A stretch of 59,373 bases of DNA, from the NCBI GenBank assembly GCA_020435205.1, contig JAGQZY010000005.1, positions 1 through 59,373 of the forward strand. The letters are read 5' to 3'. Position numbers and translations under genes: made by a program. Below are positions 8,088 to 16,697 of the stretch, in pieces (position 1 is the stretch's first letter; every line of letters begins with the position of its first letter). Source of the stretch: Bdellovibrionales bacterium (GTDB lineage Bacteria > Bdellovibrionota > Bdellovibrionia > Bdellovibrionales > JAGQZY01). The notes beneath the pieces are model-generated. The model saw only the letters and a program-made list of their open reading frames with translations, did no database searches and had not been told where the DNA came from.

Positions 8088-8554
8088 CCAAAGGTGACGG
8101 CTTGGCCTTCGCTTTCTTCAATGCTCACGGAAAATTCTTCTACAGAAATGTCTTTAAAAGATTCGTCCAATTGAAAATAAAACCATTGGGCGAGGCTTTC
8201 GGCAGAGCTATTAGCGATGGGTAGTAACAAGCAATCTTGTTTAGGGAAAGAATAAAATTTTTCACCAAAAGTGACTTCAATATTGGTAAAAGTTTTTTTC
8301 ACGTCAAGAAAGCGAGATTCGGTGGGGATGAGGACTTTTTCGTCCAGTTGATCGCAGACTTTTTGTATCTTATCTTTTAGGACCTGAAACTCAATGGCAA
8401 GGCCTGTTTTGTTATCTAAATCGGAAAATTCAAAATCCACTGACACTTGGTAGTTATGCCCATGCAAACACTCAGCGCGGTCTTTACTAAAAACGGTAAA
8501 GTGGGTGGCGGAGAACTTAAAGCGCTGCTTTGCTAATTGAACCAAAAAGGCCAT
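8084..8554 (-). CDS. queD: 6-carboxy-5,6,7,8-tetrahydropterin synthase / 6-pyruvoyltetrahydropterin synthase family
   Basis: The 156-residue protein carries the zinc site of the family (H18, and H31 and H33 in 'LHGHNY') and the catalytic Cys (C29 in 'RAECLHGHN'), plus the C-terminal 'SAESLAQWFYFQL' and 'VSIEES'. The enzyme converts dihydroneopterin triphosphate to 6-carboxytetrahydropterin, the first dedicated step to queuosine and other 7-deazaguanines. The start codon abuts the dapD stop, so it is probably co-transcribed with dapD although the pathways are unrelated. A tetrahydrobiopterin role cannot be excluded. Confidence 0.88.
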   Translation of the reverse strand: MAFLVQLAKQRFKFSATHFTVFSKDRAECLHGHNYQVSVDFEFSDLDNKTGLAIEFQVLKDKIQKVCDQLDEKVLIPTESRFLDVKKTFTNIEVTFGEKFYSFPKQDCLLLPIANSSAESLAQWFYFQLDESFKDISVEEFSVSIEESEGQAVTFG

Positions 8555-9360
8555 TAGACGGGGACCTGGAACTCACGAAGAGCGTCGTTCAGTGATGTTT
8601 TTTCATCCGTAGAGGCTTTGCGCTTGCCAATAATCAAAGCGCAGGGGACATGAAATTGACCGGCAGGGAATTCTTTTTCCATACTACCAGGGATGACTAC
8701 AGAGTTTTCTGGAATGAAGCCGCGGTATTCTTTTTGATGTCCTTCCGAGACATCAAAAATTTTGGTACTGCCGGTGATGGTGACGCCGGCGCCAATCACC
8801 GCCCCCTGGCCGACTTGCACCCCTTCTACTAAAATGCAGCGACTGCCAATGAAGCAATTGTCTTCAATGATCACTGGGTTGGCTTGCAAGGGTTCAAGGA
8901 CGCCGCCAATGCCTACGCCACCAGAAAGGTGGACGTTCGCGCCAACATAAGCACAAGATCCCACTGTCGCCCAGGTATCTACCAAGGTGCCTTTGCCCAC
9001 GTAGGCTCCAATATTGATATAACTTGGCATAAGGATGGCGCCCTCATCGACAAAAGATCCGTAACGAGCGAGAGCCTGGGGCACCACCCGTACCTTGTCT
9101 TTTTCCGACCACTGCTTAAGTGGGATTTTATCAAAAAAGCGAAAGGGAGGGTTGTCGATGATCTCCATTTTTTGTGTGCGAAAATAAAGCAAAATGGCTT
9201 TCTTAGCCCACTGGTTAACCACCCAGCCACCCGTGGGGGATTTTTCGCAAACCTTGAGTTCGCCACGATTTAAAAGTGAAATCGCTTCTTCGATCACATC
9301 TAAATAATCTTGGAGTTCATCCACGGGAAATTCAAAAATTTTGTTAATGGTGTCTTTCAT
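8554..9360 (-). CDS. dapD: 2,3,4,5-tetrahydropyridine-2,6-dicarboxylate N-succinyltransferase
   Basis: The 268-residue protein has the expected DapD length. A helical N-terminal domain is followed by a left-handed beta-helix of hexapeptide repeats ('INIGAYVGKGTLVDTWATVGSCAYVGANVHLSGGVGIGG' region, about 118-160). Diagnostic are 'VDTWATVGSCA', 'GVLEPLQA', 'IIEDNCFIGSRC' and 'VVIPGS'. DapD succinylates tetrahydrodipicolinate in the succinylase branch of lysine and meso-diaminopimelate synthesis in the cytosol. It lies one base after an M14 amidase gene and close to murI, so the cluster supplies peptidoglycan precursors. Confidence 0.97.
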   Translation of the reverse strand: MKDTINKIFEFPVDELQDYLDVIEEAISLLNRGELKVCEKSPTGGWVVNQWAKKAILLYFRTQKMEIIDNPPFRFFDKIPLKQWSEKDKVRVVPQALARYGSFVDEGAILMPSYINIGAYVGKGTLVDTWATVGSCAYVGANVHLSGGVGIGGVLEPLQANPVIIEDNCFIGSRCILVEGVQVGQGAVIGAGVTITGSTKIFDVSEGHQKEYRGFIPENSVVIPGSMEKEFPAGQFHVPCALIIGKRKASTDEKTSLNDALREFQVPV

Positions 9361-9361
9361 T

Positions 9362-10024
9362 CTACAAGCTCTCCAAAACTTTTATGCCTTCAAGGATTGC
9401 GGGAACATGGGTTTTTAAAATGTCAGAAGCCGCCATGCCGCGATTGAATTCGTAAGTGATCGTAGGGATCTGTCTTTCTAGGCCACTGTAGGTCCCTAGA
9501 GATCCAGGGGTGGGATAGCCGATATCATCAGTGATAATGTAGCCTGTGCGTTCCGATATAATCTTTGCTACTTTTTCGCAATCGCCATTGATGTTAAGCA
9601 TGGGCTTCCAGGAGTGAAGGGAAAATATAAACTTCGGTTGATGATTTTGTAGATAGTTCACCAAGGCTTGGTTTTCGGGTTCGCTATTCGCTTCTGATCC
9701 GGGATGATATTTTTCCTCAGCGACCTCGGAGGTCCAGTCTTGGGTGGGGAGATTGCGATTCAGGTCTACGCCCCGTGCGTTTCGCCGTTGCTTGCGAAGG
9801 GCGCCATCCAAATTAAAAATAGGAACCAAGGTTAGATTGAGCTTAAAGGGAAAGTCTTGGCTGAATTTTTGTAAAAGACCGTTGGCACCAACAATGCCTT
9901 CGATCTCATCGCCGTGAACCCCGCCAACAATTAAAATTTCAGGACCAGAGCTTCCAAACTTGTAAGCGGGAATGGAAAGTCCTTCTGATGTTTTGCCAAA
10001 TTGAAATGCTTTTTGATAAGCCAT
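9362..10024 (-). CDS. M14 family zinc carboxypeptidase/amidase, MpaA-like
   Basis: The 220-residue cytosolic protein shows the M14 metallopeptidase site: HGDE (H37, E40), the substrate-binding 'NARGVDLNRN' (arginine near residues 84-90), the third zinc ligand H137 in 'SLHSW', and the catalytic glutamate E192 in 'TYEFNRG'. There is no signal peptide. Length and motifs resemble MpaA, which releases meso-diaminopimelate from the murein tripeptide during cell-wall recycling; succinylglutamate desuccinylase/aspartoacylase-type activity is the alternative. Its position directly upstream of dapD makes a diaminopimelate-linked role attractive, including the possibility that it acts on the succinyl intermediate (inference). 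Confidence 0.82.
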   Translation of the reverse strand: MAYQKAFQFGKTSEGLSIPAYKFGSSGPEILIVGGVHGDEIEGIVGANGLLQKFSQDFPFKLNLTLVPIFNLDGALRKQRRNARGVDLNRNLPTQDWTSEVAEEKYHPGSEANSEPENQALVNYLQNHQPKFIFSLHSWKPMLNINGDCEKVAKIISERTGYIITDDIGYPTPGSLGTYSGLERQIPTITYEFNRGMAASDILKTHVPAILEGIKVLESL

Positions 10025-10106
10025 GAGATCCCCTTTTTATGCGCAGCACTATTAGGCTAAAATCCAACAGATCCATTTCTAACAAACCACCGCGGCCTTG
10101 TCACCA

Positions 10107-10889
10107 CTATCCGATGGGGGAGAACCACTGAATGGATTGGGCAAGGGTTTCACCCAGCAGGGCTTTAGTGTGCTGAATGAAATGGGGAGCGTGATCGGTG
10201 AGATGAATGGTGATTTTCTTGGGGGTGTGATCCTGTCGACTCAAATTTTGTTCGGAAAGCTCAGAGGCTAGCACAGTGGCTGGATTGATCAGTGCTACGG
10301 CAGGACCACAAATTTTTTGAATGCTTTCTTTTAGGATAGGGTAGTGGGTGCATCCCAATAAAACTGTGTCCACCTGCTTATTTATTAACGGATCCAGATA
10401 ACTTTTTAAAACCATATGAGCGAGCTCATCGTTGATATGTCCCTCTTCCACTAAGGGCACAAGCAGTGGGCAGGCTTGGGAGGCCACTTGTACTTTCGGA
10501 TCTAAAGCTTGCATTTGTTTGGGATAGACCTGGCTTGCCGTGGTGGCTTTCGTGGCCATGACCCCAATCTTTTTATTGGTACTCTGCTTTATAGCTTGGT
10601 CGCAGCTGGGCGCAATCACGTTAAAAACTGGGATCCCACTATACTGATCGAGATCTAAAGCCACCGAGGAGGCTGAGTGGCAGGCGATGACAATCCAATC
10701 CACCTTTTGCTCTTTTAAAAATTGGCAGTTTTCATGGACGAACTTTTGAATAGTCTCTGGTGCTTTATTCCCGTAGGGGAGCCTTGCTGTATCTCCGAGG
10801 TAGGTGAACTGAGCTTCGGGGAACTTTTCAACCAGCTCTTTAAGTACAGTGAGTCCGCCCACACCGGAGTCAAATAAACCTATGTGCAT
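10107..10889 (-). CDS. murI: glutamate racemase
   Basis: The 260-residue protein starts 'HIGLFDSGVGGLTV' and has the two-cysteine racemase site. D7/S8 bind substrate and C180-T181-H182 lie in 'LGCTHYP'. The first catalytic cysteine C70 sits in 'IACHSAS', where the usual motif is ACNTA; the Asn and Thr that contact glutamate are His and Ser here. MurI makes D-glutamate for peptidoglycan in the cytosol. The start overlaps the upstream membrane-protein gene by ten bases, so they are co-transcribed. Aspartate racemase is less likely given the overall motif match. Confidence 0.93.
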   Translation of the reverse strand: MHIGLFDSGVGGLTVLKELVEKFPEAQFTYLGDTARLPYGNKAPETIQKFVHENCQFLKEQKVDWIVIACHSASSVALDLDQYSGIPVFNVIAPSCDQAIKQSTNKKIGVMATKATTASQVYPKQMQALDPKVQVASQACPLLVPLVEEGHINDELAHMVLKSYLDPLINKQVDTVLLGCTHYPILKESIQKICGPAVALINPATVLASELSEQNLSRQDHTPKKITIHLTDHAPHFIQHTKALLGETLAQSIQWFSPIG

Positions 10890-11587
10890 TGGGGCGCCTC
10901 AAGTTTTAGAGTTTTTAGGGCAAAGAAGGTTAATGTAAAGTAAATGCCCACGAGAAGGGAAAACATCCAGCCGACAAAATAAAAGCCTGCGGTCAAAAAA
11001 AGTGAGCCTGTATCGCTCCCGAGTTTTTCACTGAGAGCGGGTCCCACTCCTTGCAACATCAATAAGAAGAAAAGAGCAAAACCGTGACCTTTCACAAGCT
11101 TGGACGAAGTTTCTAAAGCATCAAGTTTGCCTTTTTTATAGGTGTCATCAAGGGCGGCCACGAGGCAGGTGAAGCTTAAGCGGACCCAGCGAATCAATCC
11201 TGGGATGATCAGTAAAAAGGCGTAAAGGCCCACGCTGATGGCAGCCCGGATGTATTCAATTAAGGTCTGCTGGAAGTTTTTAAAGGTGAAGGGGAGGAGG
11301 GGCTCTCCGATCCCGTTTTTCATCTGGCGCTGGGTGCTTTTGGCCACCATGATCAGCCAAGTCACCGTGATGAGGCTTTCAAGGACAAAGGCGCCTAGGC
11401 CCACACTCACCAGCTTGAGGGTTGATGCCTCGTAGGGGTTGTCAAAGCGGGCCTGATGGAGGCTTGCCACATAATATTCGAGTCCCCAGAGGGTGATGCT
11501 CAGTGGTATTAGATAAAATGCCACTTCTTTCATCACTCTTGGAAAGAGTTCCATACTGTGTTGCCATCGTGCTTTTGACCAGATCAT
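10880..11587 (-). CDS. multi-pass membrane protein of unknown function
   Basis: The 235-residue protein has about five hydrophobic segments (near residues 22-42, 60-85, 115-140, 172-190, 200-225) and a short basic N-terminus. The layout resembles glycerophosphoryl-diester or DUF975-like membrane anchors, but I cannot assign a family. It is the first gene of the minus-strand murI group, overlapping murI by ten bases. The ATG is preceded by GAGGT four bases upstream; this site lies in a small inverted repeat (11592-11607). Confidence 0.8.
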   Translation of the reverse strand: MIWSKARWQHSMELFPRVMKEVAFYLIPLSITLWGLEYYVASLHQARFDNPYEASTLKLVSVGLGAFVLESLITVTWLIMVAKSTQRQMKNGIGEPLLPFTFKNFQQTLIEYIRAAISVGLYAFLLIIPGLIRWVRLSFTCLVAALDDTYKKGKLDALETSSKLVKGHGFALFFLLMLQGVGPALSEKLGSDTGSLFLTAGFYFVGWMFSLLVGIYFTLTFFALKTLKLEAPQCT

Positions 11588-11591
11588 GATT

Positions 11592-11607
11592 ACCTCAATT
11601 TAGAGGT
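11592..11607 (-). promoter_or_regulatory. inverted repeat covering the ribosome-binding site of the 11587 gene
   Basis: Arms ACCTC and GAGGT flank a six-base loop. On the minus-strand transcript the GAGGT arm is the ribosome-binding site, so the hairpin could mask it. The stem is only five base pairs, so the effect may be weak. Confidence 0.3.
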
Positions 11608-11650
11608 GACAATTTAGCACAGATTGTGGGAAGTTGGGAAACTCATCCAT

Positions 11651-11739
11651 GCCCCGGTGGCGAAATTGGTAGACGCACAGGACTTAAAATCCTGGGACCT
11701 TCACCGGTCGTGCCAGTTCAAGTCTGGCCCGGGGCACCA
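11651..11739 (+). tRNA. tRNA-Leu (anticodon UAA)
   Basis: An 89-nt class II tRNA. The acceptor stem is GCCCCGG / CCGGGGC, the anticodon stem CAGGA / TCCTG surrounds loop CTTAAAA (anticodon TAA), the long variable arm is GGACC..GGTC, and the T arm is GCCAG-TTCAAGT-CTGGC. The discriminator is A and CCA is encoded. Confidence 0.97.
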
Positions 11740-11854
11740 CCTGCGGAGAGCTGCTGTGCGTAGCAAGGCTCCGTAATGACTAGCTGCTCGTGAACACATC
11801 AAAGAAAATGGATGGGACTTGCGACTTCATATAGAGGCACATTTGGGGGGTAAA

Positions 11855-14257
11855 ATGGTGAAGCTGTCACTGTTACTAATAAACTTATATTATTTAACGT
11901 TTCCTGTGCAGGTGTATGCCGCCACGACGCCCATCAAAGACAGCCAGCATTTCATTCAGTACAGGAAAAGCCAAGCGCTTTGGGGGGCAGCGAATTGTGA
12001 TCTCGCCATAGTGAAAAAAGAGTTGGAGAGTGGAACGGAGATACACAAATTATTGGTTGATCCGGATGCCCTGTTAAAAAAACCATTTTTGTCGAACGGA
12101 GGTTCAGATACTATTCTTCATGTTGCTGCTGAGTTCTGCGACGATATGGGCCTTTTTCAATATTTACTTAAGTATAAAGAGTTAATAATAAAACCTTTCA
12201 TGAGTTTAGATACTCATGACAGGGTTGCATCAAGATATGCTAAACACGGCAAAAATCTCGAAATATTAAAGCTGCTCGTTGAAAACGATCCTGATGCTCA
12301 TAAATTTCATTATAGCGCCGACTCTGAGGAAGAAGAAGGTCTACCACTCATTGCTCATGCCATTGAAGGCGGGAACTTAGATTTTGTTAAATATGCACTT
12401 CAATTTACGGACTTAAATGAGTGGCTTTCATCGAATGACACCCACATTACAGTTGGAGGGGTAGCGCTTCGAGCCGCTGTTAAATATGCCCCATTTGAAA
12501 TATTCAAATACATGTTTAGCCAAGATATGATTGCAGTGTCCAAAGCAAAATCACCAACCTTTAATAAAGATGAGCTGACGTCTGTCATTGATTCTTTTAG
12601 TGTCAATCAGGCGCAGATTCACGCAAGTGATAAATACGTAAAAGATTTAACTAAAAAGATTAATTTTTTGGTTAATAATGGTTTTGACCCCCATGGAAGC
12701 TATTTAGAATTTCCAAAGAGTCTATTTTTAGCACAACTTAATAATGAACCTTCTGCAGTCCTCACTCAGATCATAAATACAACCCATTCAGCTAGTCATC
12801 TCAATCTTGCTTGCGAGTTTGCGGTAAGAGTTGAGAGTATAACGTTGCTTGAGCTCTTATTTGATGCGCTTAAAAAGACGGGTTTCGATATAAATACACG
12901 CAGAGACCTTTTAGATTTAGCGGTGTCTATAGATTCGTTAGTCATGGTGAAATATTTAAAGAGCAAGGGTATCTTACCAAAGACCTTTCAGAATCTGCTG
13001 TGGCGTGCATTATCTGCAGGGTCTCAAACGATGGCAAAATACATCATAGATAACTTTGAGACTAATGATCTGCCTAATGCTCTTAGCGCTAGTTTGTTGA
13101 GTATGATTGAAGTTCACCCCAGCTTTTCAACCTACGATTCAAAAAATATTATTATGATGGCTGAGCTATTACTTCAATCGGGAGCTAAAATTAACCAACC
13201 CAAGATTCTAAAGGCATTCAAATTTCAAACCTTGTATTCTGCTCCAGCAGAGAGGTTTACGGATATCTTTGATCTCTTTATCAAGTACGGAGCCAGTTTT
13301 GATATAGACGGCGGAGATGTTCTTTCTAATGCCGTTTCTCTTCCTAGATTTGGAGATGCCCAGAGCCTCGAGGAGGCTCAAAAAAGTTCTGTAAACATAT
13401 TGCGCTACCTAATTTTAAAGCTCCCTTTACGCTTCAGGGCCCAAGATTTTAATAATGCTCTCGTTCAAGCTGCCTCTGAATGTAATTTTACTGCATTAGG
13501 CTTTTTTCATGAGAAACAAAAAATAGGCTATGGAGTCACAGGAGAACGGGGGAACATGCTGCATGTTTTACATAAATGCTCTGAAGATATTGAGCCGTAT
13601 GTGAAAGGTTTTGTTGAGGAAGGTAATGATATTAATGACGCCTCTTATGGGCAAACACCTTTGGCTGCAGCGTTTAGGTATGATGGGGCTGACACCAGGA
13701 ATGTAGATCTCTATATAAAATATGGGGCGACCTTTGGTGTGAAATCAGTAGACTACAACGAAAAACATCCCATTGAATCCTGGTTGTATGATGTTAACTC
13801 GGGGTCTCATAAGGCGATGTATGTCCTAAAGCTCATTCTTGAAGAAGAAAGAAAAGTTTATACGACAGGTTACATTACGACCCTTCTGCATACTATTAAT
13901 TCAACCTTTGTAAGGGAAGAGTATGTAAAAATTCTCATCGAGAACGATGCTGTATTGGACGGGCAGGATAATGATTTGAATTCTGCTTTGATGTATGCGG
14001 TTCAAAGAAAATACATTAACCTTGTAAAGTCATTGGTTGATGCCGGTGCAGATTTAAACTTAGTCAATATTGGATTAAACTCGGCACTTCATTTTGCTGT
14101 GCAAGCGAAATCACTAGAGATAGTTAAAATATTAGCTGAGAACGGTGCCCACCTTAATTTAAAAAACAAAGAAGGTAAAACTGCTTTGGCCATTGCAATT
14201 ATGAATGGTTCCAGTGACATCTCTAAGTATCTATTGGAAAAAGGGGCGAAACTCTAA
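11855..14257 (+). CDS. large secreted ankyrin-repeat protein
   Basis: I chose ATG 11855, which follows a GGGGGG stretch and opens a signal peptide (about 1-22, ending VQVYA). A TTG at 11819 would hide it. The mature protein of about 778 residues is mostly degenerate helical ankyrin-like repeats. Three canonical copies close the protein (about residues 700-800: 'NSALMYAVQRKYINLVKSL', 'NSALHFAVQAKSLEIVKIL', 'KTALAIAIMNGSSDISKYL'). Ankyrin repeats bind partner proteins; being exported, this one acts in the periplasm, at the surface or outside. The gene is AT-richer than its neighbours and follows tRNA-Leu, which would fit horizontal acquisition. No operon partner. Confidence 0.85.
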   Translation: MVKLSLLLINLYYLTFPVQVYAATTPIKDSQHFIQYRKSQALWGAANCDLAIVKKELESGTEIHKLLVDPDALLKKPFLSNGGSDTILHVAAEFCDDMGLFQYLLKYKELIIKPFMSLDTHDRVASRYAKHGKNLEILKLLVENDPDAHKFHYSADSEEEEGLPLIAHAIEGGNLDFVKYALQFTDLNEWLSSNDTHITVGGVALRAAVKYAPFEIFKYMFSQDMIAVSKAKSPTFNKDELTSVIDSFSVNQAQIHASDKYVKDLTKKINFLVNNGFDPHGSYLEFPKSLFLAQLNNEPSAVLTQIINTTHSASHLNLACEFAVRVESITLLELLFDALKKTGFDINTRRDLLDLAVSIDSLVMVKYLKSKGILPKTFQNLLWRALSAGSQTMAKYIIDNFETNDLPNALSASLLSMIEVHPSFSTYDSKNIIMMAELLLQSGAKINQPKILKAFKFQTLYSAPAERFTDIFDLFIKYGASFDIDGGDVLSNAVSLPRFGDAQSLEEAQKSSVNILRYLILKLPLRFRAQDFNNALVQAASECNFTALGFFHEKQKIGYGVTGERGNMLHVLHKCSEDIEPYVKGFVEEGNDINDASYGQTPLAAAFRYDGADTRNVDLYIKYGATFGVKSVDYNEKHPIESWLYDVNSGSHKAMYVLKLILEEERKVYTTGYITTLLHTINSTFVREEYVKILIENDAVLDGQDNDLNSALMYAVQRKYINLVKSLVDAGADLNLVNIGLNSALHFAVQAKSLEIVKILAENGAHLNLKNKEGKTALAIAIMNGSSDISKYLLEKGAKL

Positions 14258-14285
14258 TTTGCTGGATTGGGCTGCGAGTGAGGGG

Positions 14286-16361
14286 TTAAGGCATCGATTT
14301 GTTGATGTGTTTTCCATATTTTTGCATGCATTCAGTAATGTTGCGAGGCCCATTCTTTTGCTGGTAATAGCGATACGCAGATTTCTTTATTTTTGAGTTC
14401 TGAACTTTCTGGTTGTTGCGAACAGAGGCTTTGCTGAGGTTCTTAAAAGAAAACGGAGGCTGAAATAAAGAGTGCATGCTGTTGCATTGGACAAGGACAT
14501 TTTCCACTTTGGCTTCAGGGTCGCTTGTCATATCAAAAGTAAAAGTTCGGCTATAAATAGAATTTCCTCGGATATTGAAAAAGCGATTTCCGTAGATTTT
14601 TGCTCCCCAGGGAACAGGACCTTCCATGAATTCAGTGGCATTGGCCAAGCGGATGCCTGTAGCTACATCATAGGCAATATTACCCGCAAAGGTGGTTGGG
14701 CCTCTAAAGATAGCGACATGTCGAGGTTTATGCTTAAAGAGGTTGTTAGCGATAAGCGAGTTTCGGTGAACGTTGCTTAAATTAAATATAAAAGTGTGTT
14801 TCTGTTCTGAGTCCGGAAAGGTGCGCAGGTGTTTGACAACAGACAGGGGGAGAGGCGTTTGCAGAGTGACCTTATAGTAATGTCCCTGATAATGATTTTG
14901 TGAATTGCGTAGGACTATCTTTTCAACCTCGTCGATAATATAGCGGCCCCAATCATCACCCTCAAGGGAGTCAAAAAATTCTAGAGTGTCCCCAGTCTGC
15001 ATGCCGATATGCTTGTTAGAGCTGGTAGACTTGATTTCAATAGTTTTTCGATTTTTATAGATTTTGGTAATGCCTAAAACGGAAGAAGCCAAATTGATGG
15101 AATCGTCGGCTAGGGCCTCAAACGTCGAGTTAGAAATATTGACAGGGGCTCTTCCGTCTACACTGTGAATCCCATCAGACATAGATGAAATCCAACGGTC
15201 CTTTAATCTTTTTATATGAAATTCGTTAAAGGTAATGGGTCCAATATTGTTTTCGTTGAGGACGGCAAACTTAAAGGTGTCATGAATGGATATGTTTTCA
15301 AAAACAACATTCCCGCAGTGGTTTAGGTAAATCATAGGATTTTTATCTCCTATGGAATCCTCGGGGAATTCATCTTCTCGGTTAATATATTGAGCTAAAT
15401 TTTCTTCCCAGGATTTCTTAACCCTAGGCAGGTAAAAAACAAGCTGTTCTCCAGTCAAAATCTCATTGTATCGGGCTTGAGCCTTGGCTTTGGACTCATT
15501 CTCGATCGCCAGGGCAATCAGTCGCTGCTTTGGATTGAGCACATTCACGGTTTTAATTAAAAATAGGCCGCTCGGGACTCCTGCTGATAACTTTTTGTTT
15601 TTTTGCCAGAGAGTGGCCTGCTCCCAGGTGGGGCGCAGAAAATTCTTGGCAAGGAGTTGTCTGGAGAAATTGACTCCCGCTCCAGGAACCATGCGCTGAG
15701 AGGCATCGATCCGAACTTTGATCCAATATAAGTTATTCTTTTTATATTTTCCAACAATCTCTCCAGAGGTATAAAGCGGGCTATCTAGCTCAAGACTCAA
15801 TCCACTGATTTTGATATTGTAAGAATTGTGAAAGTAAAAAGGCCTATTGTAAAATGAGGTGATGAATTTTGAGTTGTTGCCAATAAGACGGATTCTTTTT
15901 GCATTGATGAATTTCAACTGCGACCAAGAGCGATTGTTTCTTTTCAAGTGGTAGGTCTTGCCAGCGTTTAGAATGATCCTTGCTATAATATTTGGATCGG
16001 ATTGGGTTTTGCTTTTTGCCAAGTCAATAGCGGCTTGCAGTTGGGGCTGGTCATTGCCGCCACTAGGGGCGCCCACGCGAATATCAAAGCAAGTTAAAAC
16101 TTTTTTACCGATCTGAATATTGCACAAAGAGCTGGAGGTGGCCAACGGCGCCGAAACGGATGCCGACTGCACAGAAGCGTCTAAATTAGACCCGGCACTT
16201 TTTTCTGCAAATTCGGTTAAAAGGATATCGGAGTCTTGATAGGTTTGAAAGTCATTATCGGAAGAAGGGTGACTTAAAGCGCCTTCCGATGTGAGTTGTC
16301 CGCAGTTTGAATAGCTAGCTAATAATACAATGGCTAATAATGAAAAGGTAATGATTCTCAT
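14286..16361 (-). CDS. exported right-handed beta-helix protein (possible lipoprotein)
   Basis: The 691-residue protein starts with a hydrophobic signal (about 1-18) ending 'YSNC-G', which may be a lipobox with Asn before the cysteine. From about residue 100 it reads as a parallel beta-helix: an early 'LQAAIDLAKS...IILNAGKTYHL' as in polygalacturonase and pectate-lyase-like proteins, then many short strands such as 'NVVFENISIHDTFKFAV' and 'PVNISNSTFEALADDSINLAS'. 'DGIHSVDGR' and 'ADDSINL' resemble GH28/PbH1 coils. The family often cleaves or binds polysaccharides; I see no clear complete catalytic set. It is convergent with the ankyrin gene, only 28 bp away. Confidence 0.8.
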   Translation of the reverse strand: MRIITFSLLAIVLLASYSNCGQLTSEGALSHPSSDNDFQTYQDSDILLTEFAEKSAGSNLDASVQSASVSAPLATSSSLCNIQIGKKVLTCFDIRVGAPSGGNDQPQLQAAIDLAKSKTQSDPNIIARIILNAGKTYHLKRNNRSWSQLKFINAKRIRLIGNNSKFITSFYNRPFYFHNSYNIKISGLSLELDSPLYTSGEIVGKYKKNNLYWIKVRIDASQRMVPGAGVNFSRQLLAKNFLRPTWEQATLWQKNKKLSAGVPSGLFLIKTVNVLNPKQRLIALAIENESKAKAQARYNEILTGEQLVFYLPRVKKSWEENLAQYINREDEFPEDSIGDKNPMIYLNHCGNVVFENISIHDTFKFAVLNENNIGPITFNEFHIKRLKDRWISSMSDGIHSVDGRAPVNISNSTFEALADDSINLASSVLGITKIYKNRKTIEIKSTSSNKHIGMQTGDTLEFFDSLEGDDWGRYIIDEVEKIVLRNSQNHYQGHYYKVTLQTPLPLSVVKHLRTFPDSEQKHTFIFNLSNVHRNSLIANNLFKHKPRHVAIFRGPTTFAGNIAYDVATGIRLANATEFMEGPVPWGAKIYGNRFFNIRGNSIYSRTFTFDMTSDPEAKVENVLVQCNSMHSLFQPPFSFKNLSKASVRNNQKVQNSKIKKSAYRYYQQKNGPRNITECMQKYGKHINKSMP

Positions 16362-16697
16362 GCCACCCCTATCTTAACTGTCTCACGGATATGGATCTTT
16401 ATAAAGTTGGGATCTAGGATTGATACGACTCTTCGCGTGTGGCCATATGGGGTAAGGCTGACGCTCAGGGGGGCTCTTGTTATGCCATGATTTTTATGAT
16501 CTCAAATTGAGATAACTTTGCCTGAGAGGGTAGGGCTCATTTTGGAGGTGATCTACTGCGACATGCATGAGGTTTCACTCCAATGGTTCTCTGGTAAGTG
16601 ATGGCCCGCCCATTTTTAGCTGAAAAGGACATATGCCCCATTGAATTTCTACTGGCTGAGCCGTACTCTGACCCAAGCATTTTGCATTGAGGAGCGT
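16362..16697 (+). other. intergenic region between divergent genes with a palindrome
   Basis: These 336 bases separate the beta-helix gene (minus) from the efflux operon (plus). No convincing gene is present. It holds the palindrome at 16499-16513 and, at its end, the GAGG ribosome-binding site of the TolC-like gene. Promoters for both directions must lie here, but I see no clear consensus. Confidence 0.6.
16499..16513. promoter_or_regulatory. palindrome ATCTCAA-A-TTGAGAT, candidate operator
   Basis: Perfect seven-base arms around a single central base, 137 bp upstream of the beta-helix gene and 184 bp upstream of the efflux operon. A second copy of the same core (TCTCAA-N-TTGAGA) lies at 24366-24380. 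The symmetry and sharing suggest a transcription-factor site; the factor is unknown. Confidence 0.4.

Noticed and set aside
11651-14290. Attachment-site duplication of the tRNA-Leu 3' end.
   Set aside because: I looked for the T-arm/acceptor sequence again in the window and did not find it.
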